A DNA stretch of 64,000 nucleotides, taken from assembly GCA_947499635.1 (NCBI GenBank), contig CANMPD010000013.1, positions 1 through 64,000 on the forward strand, read 5' to 3'. The DNA comes from an uncultured Paracoccaceae bacterium (GTDB taxonomy: Bacteria; Pseudomonadota; Alphaproteobacteria; Rhodobacterales; Rhodobacteraceae). Positions within the stretch are counted from its first letter, which is position 1. Each line of letters opens with the position of its first letter. The notes beneath the pieces are model-generated. The model did no database searches and was not told the DNA's origin. It was given only the letters and a program-made list of their open reading frames with translations. A program made the position numbers and the translations under genes. Positions 18,327 to 29,537 of the stretch are shown here, one piece after another.

Positions 18327-19778
18327 ATGAACGACGAAAAATGGGGCCAGTTAAGAAACCGTTTGCTGAAGACGGTTGGCAAGAATAATTACACAACCTG
18401 GATCGAACCCCTCGAGCTGCAACAGGTTACGGCTGGGGTTGCAACCTTTCATGTGCCTACAAACTTTATGGGCAATTACGTAAGTCAGAATTTTTCTGAT
18501 CTTATTCTGCACGAGTTTAATATCTCGGGCGAAATTGTTCAAAGATTGGCTTTTAAAGTTGCTGCTAACTCTCCAATGCGCCCTGTTGTGGACAGCGCTA
18601 AGGCGAGCGTGGATAAAACTCAGTCAGGCTTTTCTGAAGCGGCGGCGACTTTTGTACCGGCGCAAAAATCCGAAGCATCACATGCTGTTACCGAAAGTGG
18701 AAATGGCTCCGCTGATAAGGCATCCCCGTTAGAAGAGCTGCAAGCAGCACCGCTGGATCCGCGGTTTACGTTTGAGACTTTCGTTGTTGGGAAACCAAAC
18801 GAACTCGCGCATGCTGCTGCGCGCCGCGTTGGAGAAGGTGGACCAGTCACGTTTAACCCGCTTGTTCTTTATGGTGGGGTTGGCCTTGGTAAAACGCACT
18901 TGATGCATGCTATCGCATGGGAGCTGAAAGATAAGAATCCACACCTGAATGTGCTTTATCTGTCGGCTGAACAATTTATGTATCGCTTTGTGCAAGCACT
19001 GCGCGAGCGTAAGATGATGGACTTTAAACATCTCTTCCGTTCCGTTGATGTTCTGATGGTTGATGATGTTCAGTTCATTGCGGGTAAAGACAGCACTCAA
19101 GAAGAGTTCTTTCATACGTTTAATGCGCTGGTAGATCAGAATAAGCAGATCATTATTTCTGCAGACCGTGCCCCGGGCGAGATTAAAGATCTCGAGGATA
19201 GGGTGAAATCACGACTGCAATGTGGTCTTGTCGTTGATTTGCATCCGACCGACTATGAGTTGCGTTTGGGTATTTTGCAGACCAAGGTCCAGCATCAGCG
19301 TGCAACATACCCTGAACTTAAAATCGCGGATGGCGTTCTTGAGTTGTTGGCGCATAGAATTTCCACAAATGTGCGTGTTCTAGAAGGCGCACTTACACGT
19401 TTGTTCGCTTTTGCGTCTCTTGTGGGCCGTGAAATTGATATGGAGCTGACGCAGGATTGTTTGGCGGATGTTTTGCGGGCCTCGGAACGTAAAATCACGG
19501 TTGAAGAGATCCAGCGTAAAGTTTCTGAGTACTACAATATTCGCATGTCTGATATTATTGGACCCAAACGCCTTCGTTCCTATGCGCGGCCGCGTCAGGT
19601 TGCGATGTACCTGAGTAAGCAACTCACAAGCCGAAGCCTGCCTGAAATTGGGCGTCGTTTTGGTGGACGAGACCATACAACCGTGATGCACGGTGTTAAG
19701 CGAATTGAAGAACTTAGAACAATCGACGGCCAAATCGCCGAAGATGTTGAAATGCTGCGGCGTTCTTTAGAGGCTTAA
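18327..19778 (+). CDS. dnaA: Chromosomal replication initiator
   Basis: DnaA binds origin boxes and opens the duplex for helicase loading. From ATG 18327 (MNDEKWGQLRNRLL) it has 483 residues. Domain I runs to about 85 with the WIEPLEL motif, followed by a low-complexity linker (about 85-145). Domain III AAA+ has P-loop GGVGLGKT with K189, Walker B VDVLMVDDVQF and the sensor RAPGEI. Domain IV has the box-reading signature FGGRDHTTVMH near the end. The frame stays open 45 codons upstream but without family similarity. A terminator lies between it and dnaN, so dnaN likely has its own promoter. Confidence 0.97.
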   Translation: MNDEKWGQLRNRLLKTVGKNNYTTWIEPLELQQVTAGVATFHVPTNFMGNYVSQNFSDLILHEFNISGEIVQRLAFKVAANSPMRPVVDSAKASVDKTQSGFSEAAATFVPAQKSEASHAVTESGNGSADKASPLEELQAAPLDPRFTFETFVVGKPNELAHAAARRVGEGGPVTFNPLVLYGGVGLGKTHLMHAIAWELKDKNPHLNVLYLSAEQFMYRFVQALRERKMMDFKHLFRSVDVLMVDDVQFIAGKDSTQEEFFHTFNALVDQNKQIIISADRAPGEIKDLEDRVKSRLQCGLVVDLHPTDYELRLGILQTKVQHQRATYPELKIADGVLELLAHRISTNVRVLEGALTRLFAFASLVGREIDMELTQDCLADVLRASERKITVEEIQRKVSEYYNIRMSDIIGPKRLRSYARPRQVAMYLSKQLTSRSLPEIGRRFGGRDHTTVMHGVKRIEELRTIDGQIAEDVEMLRRSLEA

Positions 19779-19802
19779 CCTATTGTAGATCACTATTCTG
19801 TT

Positions 19803-19833
19803 GCAGCTCCGGGGCATATCGGGGCTGCTTTTT
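19803..19833 (+). terminator. Rho-independent terminator of dnaA
   Basis: A nine-pair stem (GCAGCTCCG with CGGGGCTGC, one wobble) is followed by five T's. It lies 25 bases after the dnaA stop and separates dnaA from dnaN transcriptionally. Confidence 0.8.
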
Positions 19834-20051
19834 CTATTCGATTGTGTTCTTTGTAACATCTTATTTGTGTGTTTAAAAAATTTCACGTTGCAGTCTTGAT
19901 ATGGCTCTTGACCCTCTGCGAAAAGCCACAGAAGAATCGATAAGAAACCTTGTGTTGGGAAGAGAGGGCGTTAATCTGTCCTTTGCCGCAATCACATTGA
20001 GCAATATTGTAGGTCCCATTTTGGGTGAGCCAGACAAAGAGGAATGATGGA

Positions 20052-21173
20052 ATGAAGATCAGCATCGAACGCGGTACTCTGCTTAAGGCTGTGTCCCAGG
20101 CTCAATCCGTTGTTGAACGCCGTAATACTATTCCGATCTTGGCCAATGTTTTGATTGAAGCCGATGGTGAAACTGTTCAGTTTCGGGCCACGGATCTTGA
20201 TATCGAAGTGGTCGATAAGGCTCTGGCTCAAGTGGATCGCGCAGGTGCGACAACTGTTGCTGCGACCACGTTGCACGAAATTGTACGCAAGCTGCCCGAC
20301 GGGGCGCTTGTCACGCTGACATCTGATGCGACAACCGGCCGTTTGACCGTCGAGGCGGGGCGTTCGAACTTTTCACTTGCGACACTGCCGCGTGAAGATT
20401 TCCCGGTTATGGCGAGCGCAGAATACCATTCCAATTTCACTGCAAATGCCGCCGTTTTGCGTCGCTTGTTTGATAAATCAAAATTTGCGATCTCAACGGA
20501 AGAGACCCGCTATTATCTCAACGGTGTGTATATGCATGTTGCAGATGGGGCTGATGTGGGCAAAGCACTGCGGTGCGTGGCCACAGATGGGCATCGCCTC
20601 GCACGTATCGATGCGGATTTGCCTATGGGCGCAGAAGATATGCCCGGTGTCATTGTTCCGCGTAAGACTGTTGGCGAATTGCGTAAATTGTTGGATGATG
20701 ATGAAATGGATATTGCAGTATCCGTCTCCGACACAAAGGTGCGTTTTGCAACACCGACTATTACGCTGACATCTAAGGTGATTGACGGGACATTTCCGGA
20801 TTATACGCGGGTTATCCCGGTGGGGAACACGCGCAAGCTTGAGGTGGACGCATCAGAATTCACAAAAGCTGTGGATCGGGTTGCAACCGTATCCTCGGAA
20901 CGCTCACGCGCTGTTAAACTGCAACTTGGCGAGGATAAATTGGTCTTGTCCGTGAATGCACCGGACAGTGGTGCTGCCGAAGAAGAGCTTATCGTTGCCT
21001 ATAATGATGAACCCTTGGAGATCGGATTTAACGCGAAGTATCTGCTCGAAATTGCCAATCAGGTTGACCGCGAGAACGCCGTATTTATGTTCAATTCCTC
21101 GGGCGACCCAACTTTGATGCGCGAAGGCACCGACCAAAGTGCAGTATATGTCGTTATGCCGATGCGGGTCTGA
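20052..21173 (+). CDS. dnaN: DNA polymerase III sliding clamp, beta subunit
   Basis: The beta clamp encircles DNA and tethers polymerase III. From ATG 20052, eight bases after GAGGA, it has 373 residues in three similar clamp domains. It begins MKISIERGTLLKAVSQAQSVVERRNTIPIL and ends in the conserved MPMRV. A frame extension of nine codons to 20025 is ignored. Clients bind the hydrophobic pocket of domains II and III. recF follows after 22 bases and is probably cotranscribed. Confidence 0.97.
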   Translation: MKISIERGTLLKAVSQAQSVVERRNTIPILANVLIEADGETVQFRATDLDIEVVDKALAQVDRAGATTVAATTLHEIVRKLPDGALVTLTSDATTGRLTVEAGRSNFSLATLPREDFPVMASAEYHSNFTANAAVLRRLFDKSKFAISTEETRYYLNGVYMHVADGADVGKALRCVATDGHRLARIDADLPMGAEDMPGVIVPRKTVGELRKLLDDDEMDIAVSVSDTKVRFATPTITLTSKVIDGTFPDYTRVIPVGNTRKLEVDASEFTKAVDRVATVSSERSRAVKLQLGEDKLVLSVNAPDSGAAEEELIVAYNDEPLEIGFNAKYLLEIANQVDRENAVFMFNSSGDPTLMREGTDQSAVYVVMPMRV

Positions 21174-21195
21174 TTTGGCGTTTTAGGCGTATTAC

Positions 21196-22293
21196 GTGTT
21201 TGCCCTTACTTCTTTGATGCTATCGCATTTCCGCTCGCATTTGCGGGCGGAACTTCGTTTGGATGGCCGTCCTGTAGCGATCTATGGCAGCAACGGGGCC
21301 GGGAAAACCAATATTCTTGAGGCCGTTTCGCTGTTTTCACCAGGTCGCGGATTGCGTCGTGCATCTGCAGCGGAGATGACACGCCGGCCAGAAGCCTTGG
21401 GCTGGAAGCTTTCAGGTGTATTGCAAAGCCCAACACAAGCTTATGAAATCGATACTTGGTCCGAAGGCGGTGCTGCGCGACAGGTGAAGATCGATAACAA
21501 ATCCGCCAATCAAATTGCGCTTGGACAAGTTGCACGGGTCGTATGGTTGGTCCCAACAATGGACCGGTTGTGGATTGAAGGTGCCGAAGGGCGTCGCCGA
21601 TTTTTGGATCGTATAGTGCTCAGCTTTGACCCCAGCCACGCCGAAGCAACGCTTGCGTATGAGCGCGCGATGCGCGAGCGCAACAAGTTGCTAAAAGAAA
21701 ATATCCGCGATGCAGCATGGTACCGCGTTTTGGAAGCGCAAATGGCAGAGGCGGGACATGCCATACACCAAAACCGCACCAATGCGGTTGATCGGCTACG
21801 TTTGGCGCAAGATGATGCAAAATCAGCTTTTCCGGCGGCTGAGTTAGAGCTCATTCAAAGCGAAGGAAGCATGCCGACCTCGGTCGCTGATTTTGTTACT
21901 GCCTTAGATGAAAGTCGTTTTCGAGATCTGTCTGCTGGGCGTACCTTGGTTGGTCCACACCGCAGTGATTTGTTGGGAACTTATCGGACCAAAGGGGTCG
22001 CAGCGCGTGACTGCTCTACTGGTGAGCAAAAGGCCCTTTTGGTTTCATTGATCCTCGCAAATGCTCGCGCCTTGGCCGAGACGCATGGCGTGCCGCCTAT
22101 CTTGCTGCTTGATGAGGTTGCAGCCCATCTGGATGCGGATCGACGTGCCGTGCTTTATGATGAAATTTGTGTGCTGGGTACACAAGCTTGGATGACAGGT
22201 ACCGGAGCCGAGTTGTTTTCTGAATTGCATGGCAGAGCGCAAATTTTAGAGGTTACAGACAGTCACGGTATCAGTGAGGTTTCGCAGATTTAA
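21196..22293 (+). CDS. recF: Recombination and repair ATPase RecF
   Basis: RecF is an SMC-like ATPase that loads RecA at gaps with RecO and RecR. The 365-residue protein has Walker A GSNGAGKTN (about 32-40), an ABC signature near STGEQKALL (about 275) and Walker B LLLDEVAAHLD. The start is a GTG (21196), giving MFALTSLMLSHFRSH, which fits the family N-terminus. An internal ATG would remove conserved residues. It follows dnaN in the dnaA-dnaN-recF-gyrB order. Confidence 0.95.
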   Translation: MFALTSLMLSHFRSHLRAELRLDGRPVAIYGSNGAGKTNILEAVSLFSPGRGLRRASAAEMTRRPEALGWKLSGVLQSPTQAYEIDTWSEGGAARQVKIDNKSANQIALGQVARVVWLVPTMDRLWIEGAEGRRRFLDRIVLSFDPSHAEATLAYERAMRERNKLLKENIRDAAWYRVLEAQMAEAGHAIHQNRTNAVDRLRLAQDDAKSAFPAAELELIQSEGSMPTSVADFVTALDESRFRDLSAGRTLVGPHRSDLLGTYRTKGVAARDCSTGEQKALLVSLILANARALAETHGVPPILLLDEVAAHLDADRRAVLYDEICVLGTQAWMTGTGAELFSELHGRAQILEVTDSHGISEVSQI

Positions 22294-22491
22294 AGCAGGC
22301 TCAAACCTTGGCTGAGTGTAAGCGATCTAAGGTGAAAACCACCATCTTGTGGTGTTTGACCTATGTGATGTGAGAGCAGGAAACCTAGGGATGCTAAGAG
22401 GGCAGAGCACAGCGCGAAATATGGTTGAAAACATATATAAAACCGAGGCTTGTGCGTGACATTCTGGCCGTATGGGCGTATAAAAATCTAA

Positions 22492-24930
<2,439 letters not shown>

Positions 24931-24960
24931 GATAATTGTTCCTCAAAACCAGTGACCACC

Positions 24961-24986
24961 GTCGAGGGGAATATTCTCCCCTCGAC
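24961..24986 (+). terminator. Strong hairpin after gyrB
   Basis: GTCGAGGGGA pairs perfectly with TCCCCTCGAC around ATATTC, 30 bases after the gyrB stop. There is no T run, so it may stabilise the mRNA 3' end or assist termination. Confidence 0.55.
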
Positions 24987-25072
24987 ATAGCCGCATTGCT
25001 GCGGGCTGATGCACAGCATGCTCTTAGATTGATCCCACATTATACGGTATTTTTGTATAAAGCTGAGCTCTT

Positions 25073-25086
25073 TTGATCTGGATCAG
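25073..25086. promoter_or_regulatory. FNR/FnrL-type box upstream of ompW
   Basis: TTGAT-CTGG-ATCAG matches the FNR consensus TTGAT-N4-ATCAA at nine of ten defined positions. It is centred about 67 bp upstream of the ompW start, a plausible activator position. FNR control of ompW is known in enterobacteria. In this genome it is inferred. Confidence 0.6.
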
Positions 25087-25146
25087 AGACAGCTTTGTAA
25101 TGGTGCCTATGTTGACCCTGTAATGATACAGTAAGGGACAACAACG

Positions 25147-25749
25147 ATGAAAACCCTGATTTCCACACTTGCCGTCGCGAGTATAGCTGTTTGCGCTTCC
25201 GGCGCCGCTCAGGCGCAATCCCAGGGGGATTGGACGTTTGGCGTTGGTATTGCAAATGTAAATCCGAAATCTGGAAATGGGCAACTCGCCGGCGCGAATG
25301 TATCGGTGGACGATGAAACGCAAATATCTCTGACTGCCGAGTATTTTATTCGCGACAACTTGGGTATTGAGCTGCTCGCTGCAACCCCGTTTGAGCATGA
25401 CATCTCAATTTCTGGGGTTGGCAGCGCGTCTACTAAGCAGCTGCCTCCAACTTTGTCGTTGGTGTACCATGCCCCGACCAAAGGGAAGATTAAGCCATTT
25501 TTCGGCCTTGGCGTAAATTATACGATCTTCTTTGAAGAAGAAACCGCACTTGGTGATTTGGAGCTTGATAACAGTTTGGGATTGGCCGCGTCTATTGGTG
25601 CCGACTGGCAAGTGTCAGATCATGGCGCAATCCGATTTAATGTTCGCTACATCGATATCGAGACAGACGCATCGCTGGGTGGAACATCTATTGGGACAGC
25701 TGAGATCGATCCGGTTGTCGTAGGCCTAAGCTACGTCCATCGTTTCTAA
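25147..25749 (+). CDS. ompW: OmpW-family outer membrane beta-barrel
   Basis: OmpW proteins form eight-stranded barrels in the outer membrane with a hydrophobic channel, and expression often responds to oxygen or stress. The 200-residue protein has a signal peptide (about 1-24, cleavage at AQAQS), then GDWTFGVGIANVNPK, alternating hydrophobic strands, and a final strand ending VGLSYVHRF with the terminal Phe needed for barrel assembly. An FNR-type box lies upstream and a bidirectional terminator downstream. It is monocistronic. Confidence 0.93.
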   Translation: MKTLISTLAVASIAVCASGAAQAQSQGDWTFGVGIANVNPKSGNGQLAGANVSVDDETQISLTAEYFIRDNLGIELLAATPFEHDISISGVGSASTKQLPPTLSLVYHAPTKGKIKPFFGLGVNYTIFFEEETALGDLELDNSLGLAASIGADWQVSDHGAIRFNVRYIDIETDASLGGTSIGTAEIDPVVVGLSYVHRF

Positions 25750-25767
25750 CTTGGCTTAAGTCGAAAA

Positions 25768-25800
25768 AAAGGTGCCGTAGCGATGAGCTATGGCACCTTT
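25768..25800. terminator. Bidirectional terminator between ompW and trhO
   Basis: AAAGGTGCCGTAGC pairs with GCTATGGCACCTTT around GATGA, with one wobble pair. A's precede and T's close the stem, so it can serve both convergent genes. Confidence 0.85.
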
Positions 25801-25804
25801 GACA

Positions 25805-26704
25805 TTATGATGGATGTGGAACGCCACGCTCTTCTGCGAGACGGATTTGTTTTTGGCGTTCGCGAAAACGACCCTTGTCAAAGTCGGATGTCTCCTCAAT
25901 GCATTGGTGGCAAGAGACACCATGCTCATATTCGGGACGTGTTTTATCCTCGGGTAAAATTGGGCGCCGGCAGCCATAACAAAGCTCGTGTGGGCCAATC
26001 TCTAATCCGTGGCCAACTGAGACTCGCGTATCAAAGACAAAACAATCCCCCTGCCATGTGCTTTCCTCGGCAGGCATTTCTTCTAGATAACGCAATATGC
26101 CGCCTTTTAGATGGTAAACATCTTCGACACCCTGTCCTAGCAGGTAATTGGTTGATTTTTCGCAACGGATTCCACCAGTGCAGAACATCGCAACGCGTTT
26201 ATTATGAAAACGTTCTTTGTTGTCTTCCCACCATTTTGGGAATTCACGAAAGCTCTCAGTTTTAGGGTCAACAGCGCCTTCGAAGGTGCCGATTGCCACT
26301 TCATAGTCGTTGCGTGTGTCAATGACGACAACATCCTCTGAACGGATAAGCGCGTTCCAATCCTGGGGCTCAACGTAATTGCCAACCTTGGACTTGGGAT
26401 CGACGTCAGGTTGCCCCATCGTAACGATCTCTTTTTTGAGGCGCACTTTCATTTTTTTGAATGGCGGCAGCTCTGCTGTTGCTTCTTTCCATTCAAGGTC
26501 AGCGCAGCCAGGCAGCGTTTTAATGTAGGCAAGCACCGTTTGAATGCCCTGGCGGCTGCCTGCAATTGTGCCGTTGATCCCTTCACTGGCAAGTAAAAGG
26601 GATCCGGTGATGTTATTTTCAACACAGCATGCCAGCAAATCAGGTTGAATATCGGCTGGATTTGGAAAGCGTGTGAACTGATATAAGGCGGCGATGGTAT
26701 ACAT
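25805..26704 (-). CDS. trhO: tRNA uridine-34 hydroxylase TrhO (rhodanese family)
   Basis: TrhO (YceA) hydroxylates U34 of certain tRNAs to ho5U in an oxygen-dependent reaction that helps wobble decoding. The 299 residues contain an N-terminal acylphosphatase-like domain (about 1-95) and a rhodanese domain (about 110-215). The active loop is C175-TGGIR with C181 (FCTGGIRCEKS). The C-terminus carries extra cysteine pairs (CYGCRRP and SCHQC), which may bind a metal. The start MYTIAALYQFTRF fits the family. A 500-bp AT-rich gap lies upstream. Confidence 0.93.
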   Translation of the reverse strand: MYTIAALYQFTRFPNPADIQPDLLACCVENNITGSLLLASEGINGTIAGSRQGIQTVLAYIKTLPGCADLEWKEATAELPPFKKMKVRLKKEIVTMGQPDVDPKSKVGNYVEPQDWNALIRSEDVVVIDTRNDYEVAIGTFEGAVDPKTESFREFPKWWEDNKERFHNKRVAMFCTGGIRCEKSTNYLLGQGVEDVYHLKGGILRYLEEMPAEESTWQGDCFVFDTRVSVGHGLEIGPHELCYGCRRPILPEDKTRPEYEHGVSCHQCIEETSDFDKGRFRERQKQIRLAEERGVPHPS

Positions 26705-27206
26705 ATATCGCCCATAAAACGATGTTTGTTGTGTTTCAACCCTTTCTGTTCGTGAAAAGGCATGTAAAAAACATGTCTTTCATCCACATATTTTGAGTAG
26801 GGCCGTTTCAAGCGAAATAAGGTAATTACTAAGCGCGTGATATGCAAAGCATCGCAGAAGTCATCGTGATGGATAATATAGATATATTGAGTAACGAGAC
26901 AGAAAATGCACTGATGAAGATTGATATATACAGTATTTCTAGTCCAATTAGGGGGCCCTCTCTATTTGCGGTTACAATATTTTGTTTGTAATTAATCAAA
27001 TAATACGGATCTCAATGTAAATAGCGCGCGTTAGTTTCGCGTAAGTATGTATTTTCAATCACTATTGATATCCACAAGGCGTGCACGGTAAACTTATAAG
27101 GCGCGCTTGATGCCGCAAAGATTACAATGCGCAATGATGTGGAGTTTCTTCTTTAGCGTCTTTTCATCGCAAAGGCGGTAACAGGTTTAAAAGGTTACGA
27201 TAGAAT
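26705..27206. other. 502-bp AT-rich intergenic region
   Basis: The region separates divergent trhO and the histidine kinase. I found no credible gene, tRNA or terminator in it. It is visibly richer in A and T than its surroundings (for example 26880-27010) and includes one DnaA-box-like sequence ATATCCACA (27068-27076, one mismatch). It should contain both promoters. Anything further would be guesswork. Confidence 0.5.
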
Positions 27207-29504
27207 ATGGCCGAAATGGACGACCATCAACAAAGCTTAGCTGCGTCATACGAAAAGCAATTTAGCCGTTCGGGACAAATGCTAAACTATGCGAAAGTGC
27301 GTTGCGATCGGTTCTGGGTTCGATGCGTATATAGCTCGGTATTTTCCATTGCCTTTTATTTTTGGTTTCAAACACTTGTGCCTTTTGTACTGCTTGTGTG
27401 TTACGTAATGATCGACGCGCTGGAATACGTTTATTTACGATCATTGGCCCGACGTCTGAATTCCGGGGGCGACCTTAAATACCCACATATATTGATATCG
27501 ATATTCGCATTACTGAACATTGCAATCACATTAGTTTTTATAGCTTTGCCACGCTTACACGAAAGCGGGGGCACCTATGCAGATATGTCTTATGCATTTT
27601 TTGCTATGTGTTTGGTGGTTGGCCCAATATTTATGAGCATTCTTGAAATTCGCTATGTTCGATCAGCAAGTTTGTTACGTGTCGGTGCCTTATCAATCGC
27701 GCCGATCTCAATCGTCTTATTTGACATGGTTTTTTATAACACCTCAGTAGATTATACTGATGTCGGATTGCTGTGGATTGGGACAGTATTTTTTTGGGCC
27801 TCATTGACTTGGGTGTGTATCTACGTCCAACAGCGCAAACGTCGCTCACGTCAGTACATGAAAGCCCAAGCCGAACAGCAGCAAGCCCTTTATGATGCGA
27901 ATTCGCGTCTATACAGTCAAACACAAGATGCGCGTAGGCTGGCACTCATTGCAGAAAATGCAAATGATAGCGTGATGTTGCTAGGACGCGACAACGAAAT
28001 TTTGTGGGCCAATGAGGCTTTTACAACAATGACGGGTTACACCGTTGAGGAGGCCCTGGGAAGAACGCCTCACGATCTATTTGATCCCGGAGAAGATCCT
28101 GGTCACGATGCTTCAGAAATTGATCTTTTGCGCAGTAAAACGGATTCAGAACCATTTCGAATGGAACTTAAAGGGCGTTGTAAAGACGGAACTATTATTT
28201 GGGTCGACACAAATCAGGTGCCCGTCTTTGATCAAAACGGCGTCTTGGAATCCTTTATTGCGGTTGAACGTAATATTACCAAAACAAAGCAGCACGAACG
28301 TGATCTGGAAGCTGCACGCTTGGCTGCAGAAGAAGGCGCGCGTGTTAAGGATGAGTTCTTGGCGACGATGAGCCATGAATTTCGCACACCAATGAATGGT
28401 GTCATTGGGATGGCACAGCTTTTACAAGACACCCCCCTCAACCCTGATCAAAGACTATATATTGATACGATTCTCAGCTCCTCGCAGGCTCTGTTGGGTC
28501 TGATAAACGACGTTTTAGACCTGTCAAAAATTGATGCAAACGGGGTCAACCTTTGTGATGTTGAATTTGATTTGCGTAAATGTTTTGAAGAGGCAGTGCG
28601 TCTGCTACAGATCCAAGCGATTGAAAAAGGCCTAAGCCTGTCTCTTGTGATTACAGAGAATGTGCCAGCTCACGTATGTGCCGACGATCGCAGGCTTCGA
28701 CAAGTGATTGTAAATCTTGTGGGCAATGCCGTTAAATTCACGTCTCAGGGGCGGGTTGATATAAACGTGACCATTCGGGAACGAAATGGGCAGACGATGC
28801 TGGTATTTTCTGTTGCGGATACGGGAATTGGGATTGCCGATGAGGACCGGGCCGATATTTTTGACCGATTTTCTCAAGCGGATGCAGCAATTTCCCGCCG
28901 TTTTGGTGGGACTGGCCTTGGGCTCGCAATCTCAAAACGTATTGCTGAGGCTATGGGTGGAGACATCGTAGTCACGTCTGAGTTGGGGGTAGGGTCTGTC
29001 TTTACTGCAGAAGTTGGGATTTCGGTCGTTAAGGCGAATAAACATCAGGAAAAAGAACAACAAGAACCCAGCAGCTATGATTATAGCAAACTGACTGGAT
29101 TACGTGTCCTTATCGCCGAGGATAACGCGGTCAATCGTTTGATTTTGAATAAATTTCTTCTAGGGTGCCCGATTGAGCTGGAGTTCGCGACAGACGGTAT
29201 TGAGGCTGTAGATATCGCACAGGACTTTGCACCTGACATGGTCTTTATGGACGTATCGATGCCGCGTAAAAACGGTATTGAGGCGACGCGCGACATACGG
29301 GAAAAACTTTCACGACAGCCATTTATTGCAGCCCTTACTGCTAATGTGGATGAACACAGTCGTGAAGCATGCCTGGCGGCGGGAATGGACGAATTTTTGA
29401 CTAAACCACTTGCTCGCAACAAAGTCCTAGAGATATTGATGCAGGTGGCGGAAAAGCGTGCGCGGTCAGAGTACGAAGTTTCCGGCAACGCTGACGATCT
29501 CTAG
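27207..29504 (+). CDS. Membrane hybrid sensor histidine kinase with PAS and receiver domains
   Basis: The 765-residue protein has about six membrane helices (about 38-205) without a large periplasmic loop, then a short coiled region. A PAS domain follows (about 241-355, NANDSVMLLGRDNEILWANEAF). A HisKA domain has the phospho-accepting H390 in SHEFRTPMNG, and an HATPase has the N, G1 and G2 boxes (NLVGNAVKF, DTGIGI, GTGLGL). A C-terminal receiver domain has phospho-acceptor D682 in VFMDVSMPRKNG and conserved T/K (ALTAN, TKPL). Signals probably come from the membrane or from inside the cell. No separate response regulator or Hpt gene is adjacent, so its output is unknown. pncB follows after 33 bases. 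Confidence 0.93.
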   Translation: MAEMDDHQQSLAASYEKQFSRSGQMLNYAKVRCDRFWVRCVYSSVFSIAFYFWFQTLVPFVLLVCYVMIDALEYVYLRSLARRLNSGGDLKYPHILISIFALLNIAITLVFIALPRLHESGGTYADMSYAFFAMCLVVGPIFMSILEIRYVRSASLLRVGALSIAPISIVLFDMVFYNTSVDYTDVGLLWIGTVFFWASLTWVCIYVQQRKRRSRQYMKAQAEQQQALYDANSRLYSQTQDARRLALIAENANDSVMLLGRDNEILWANEAFTTMTGYTVEEALGRTPHDLFDPGEDPGHDASEIDLLRSKTDSEPFRMELKGRCKDGTIIWVDTNQVPVFDQNGVLESFIAVERNITKTKQHERDLEAARLAAEEGARVKDEFLATMSHEFRTPMNGVIGMAQLLQDTPLNPDQRLYIDTILSSSQALLGLINDVLDLSKIDANGVNLCDVEFDLRKCFEEAVRLLQIQAIEKGLSLSLVITENVPAHVCADDRRLRQVIVNLVGNAVKFTSQGRVDINVTIRERNGQTMLVFSVADTGIGIADEDRADIFDRFSQADAAISRRFGGTGLGLAISKRIAEAMGGDIVVTSELGVGSVFTAEVGISVVKANKHQEKEQQEPSSYDYSKLTGLRVLIAEDNAVNRLILNKFLLGCPIELEFATDGIEAVDIAQDFAPDMVFMDVSMPRKNGIEATRDIREKLSRQPFIAALTANVDEHSREACLAAGMDEFLTKPLARNKVLEILMQVAEKRARSEYEVSGNADDL

Positions 29505-29537
29505 TCTCTACAGCGCTCGTGCTAGAAAGGCCTTGCT

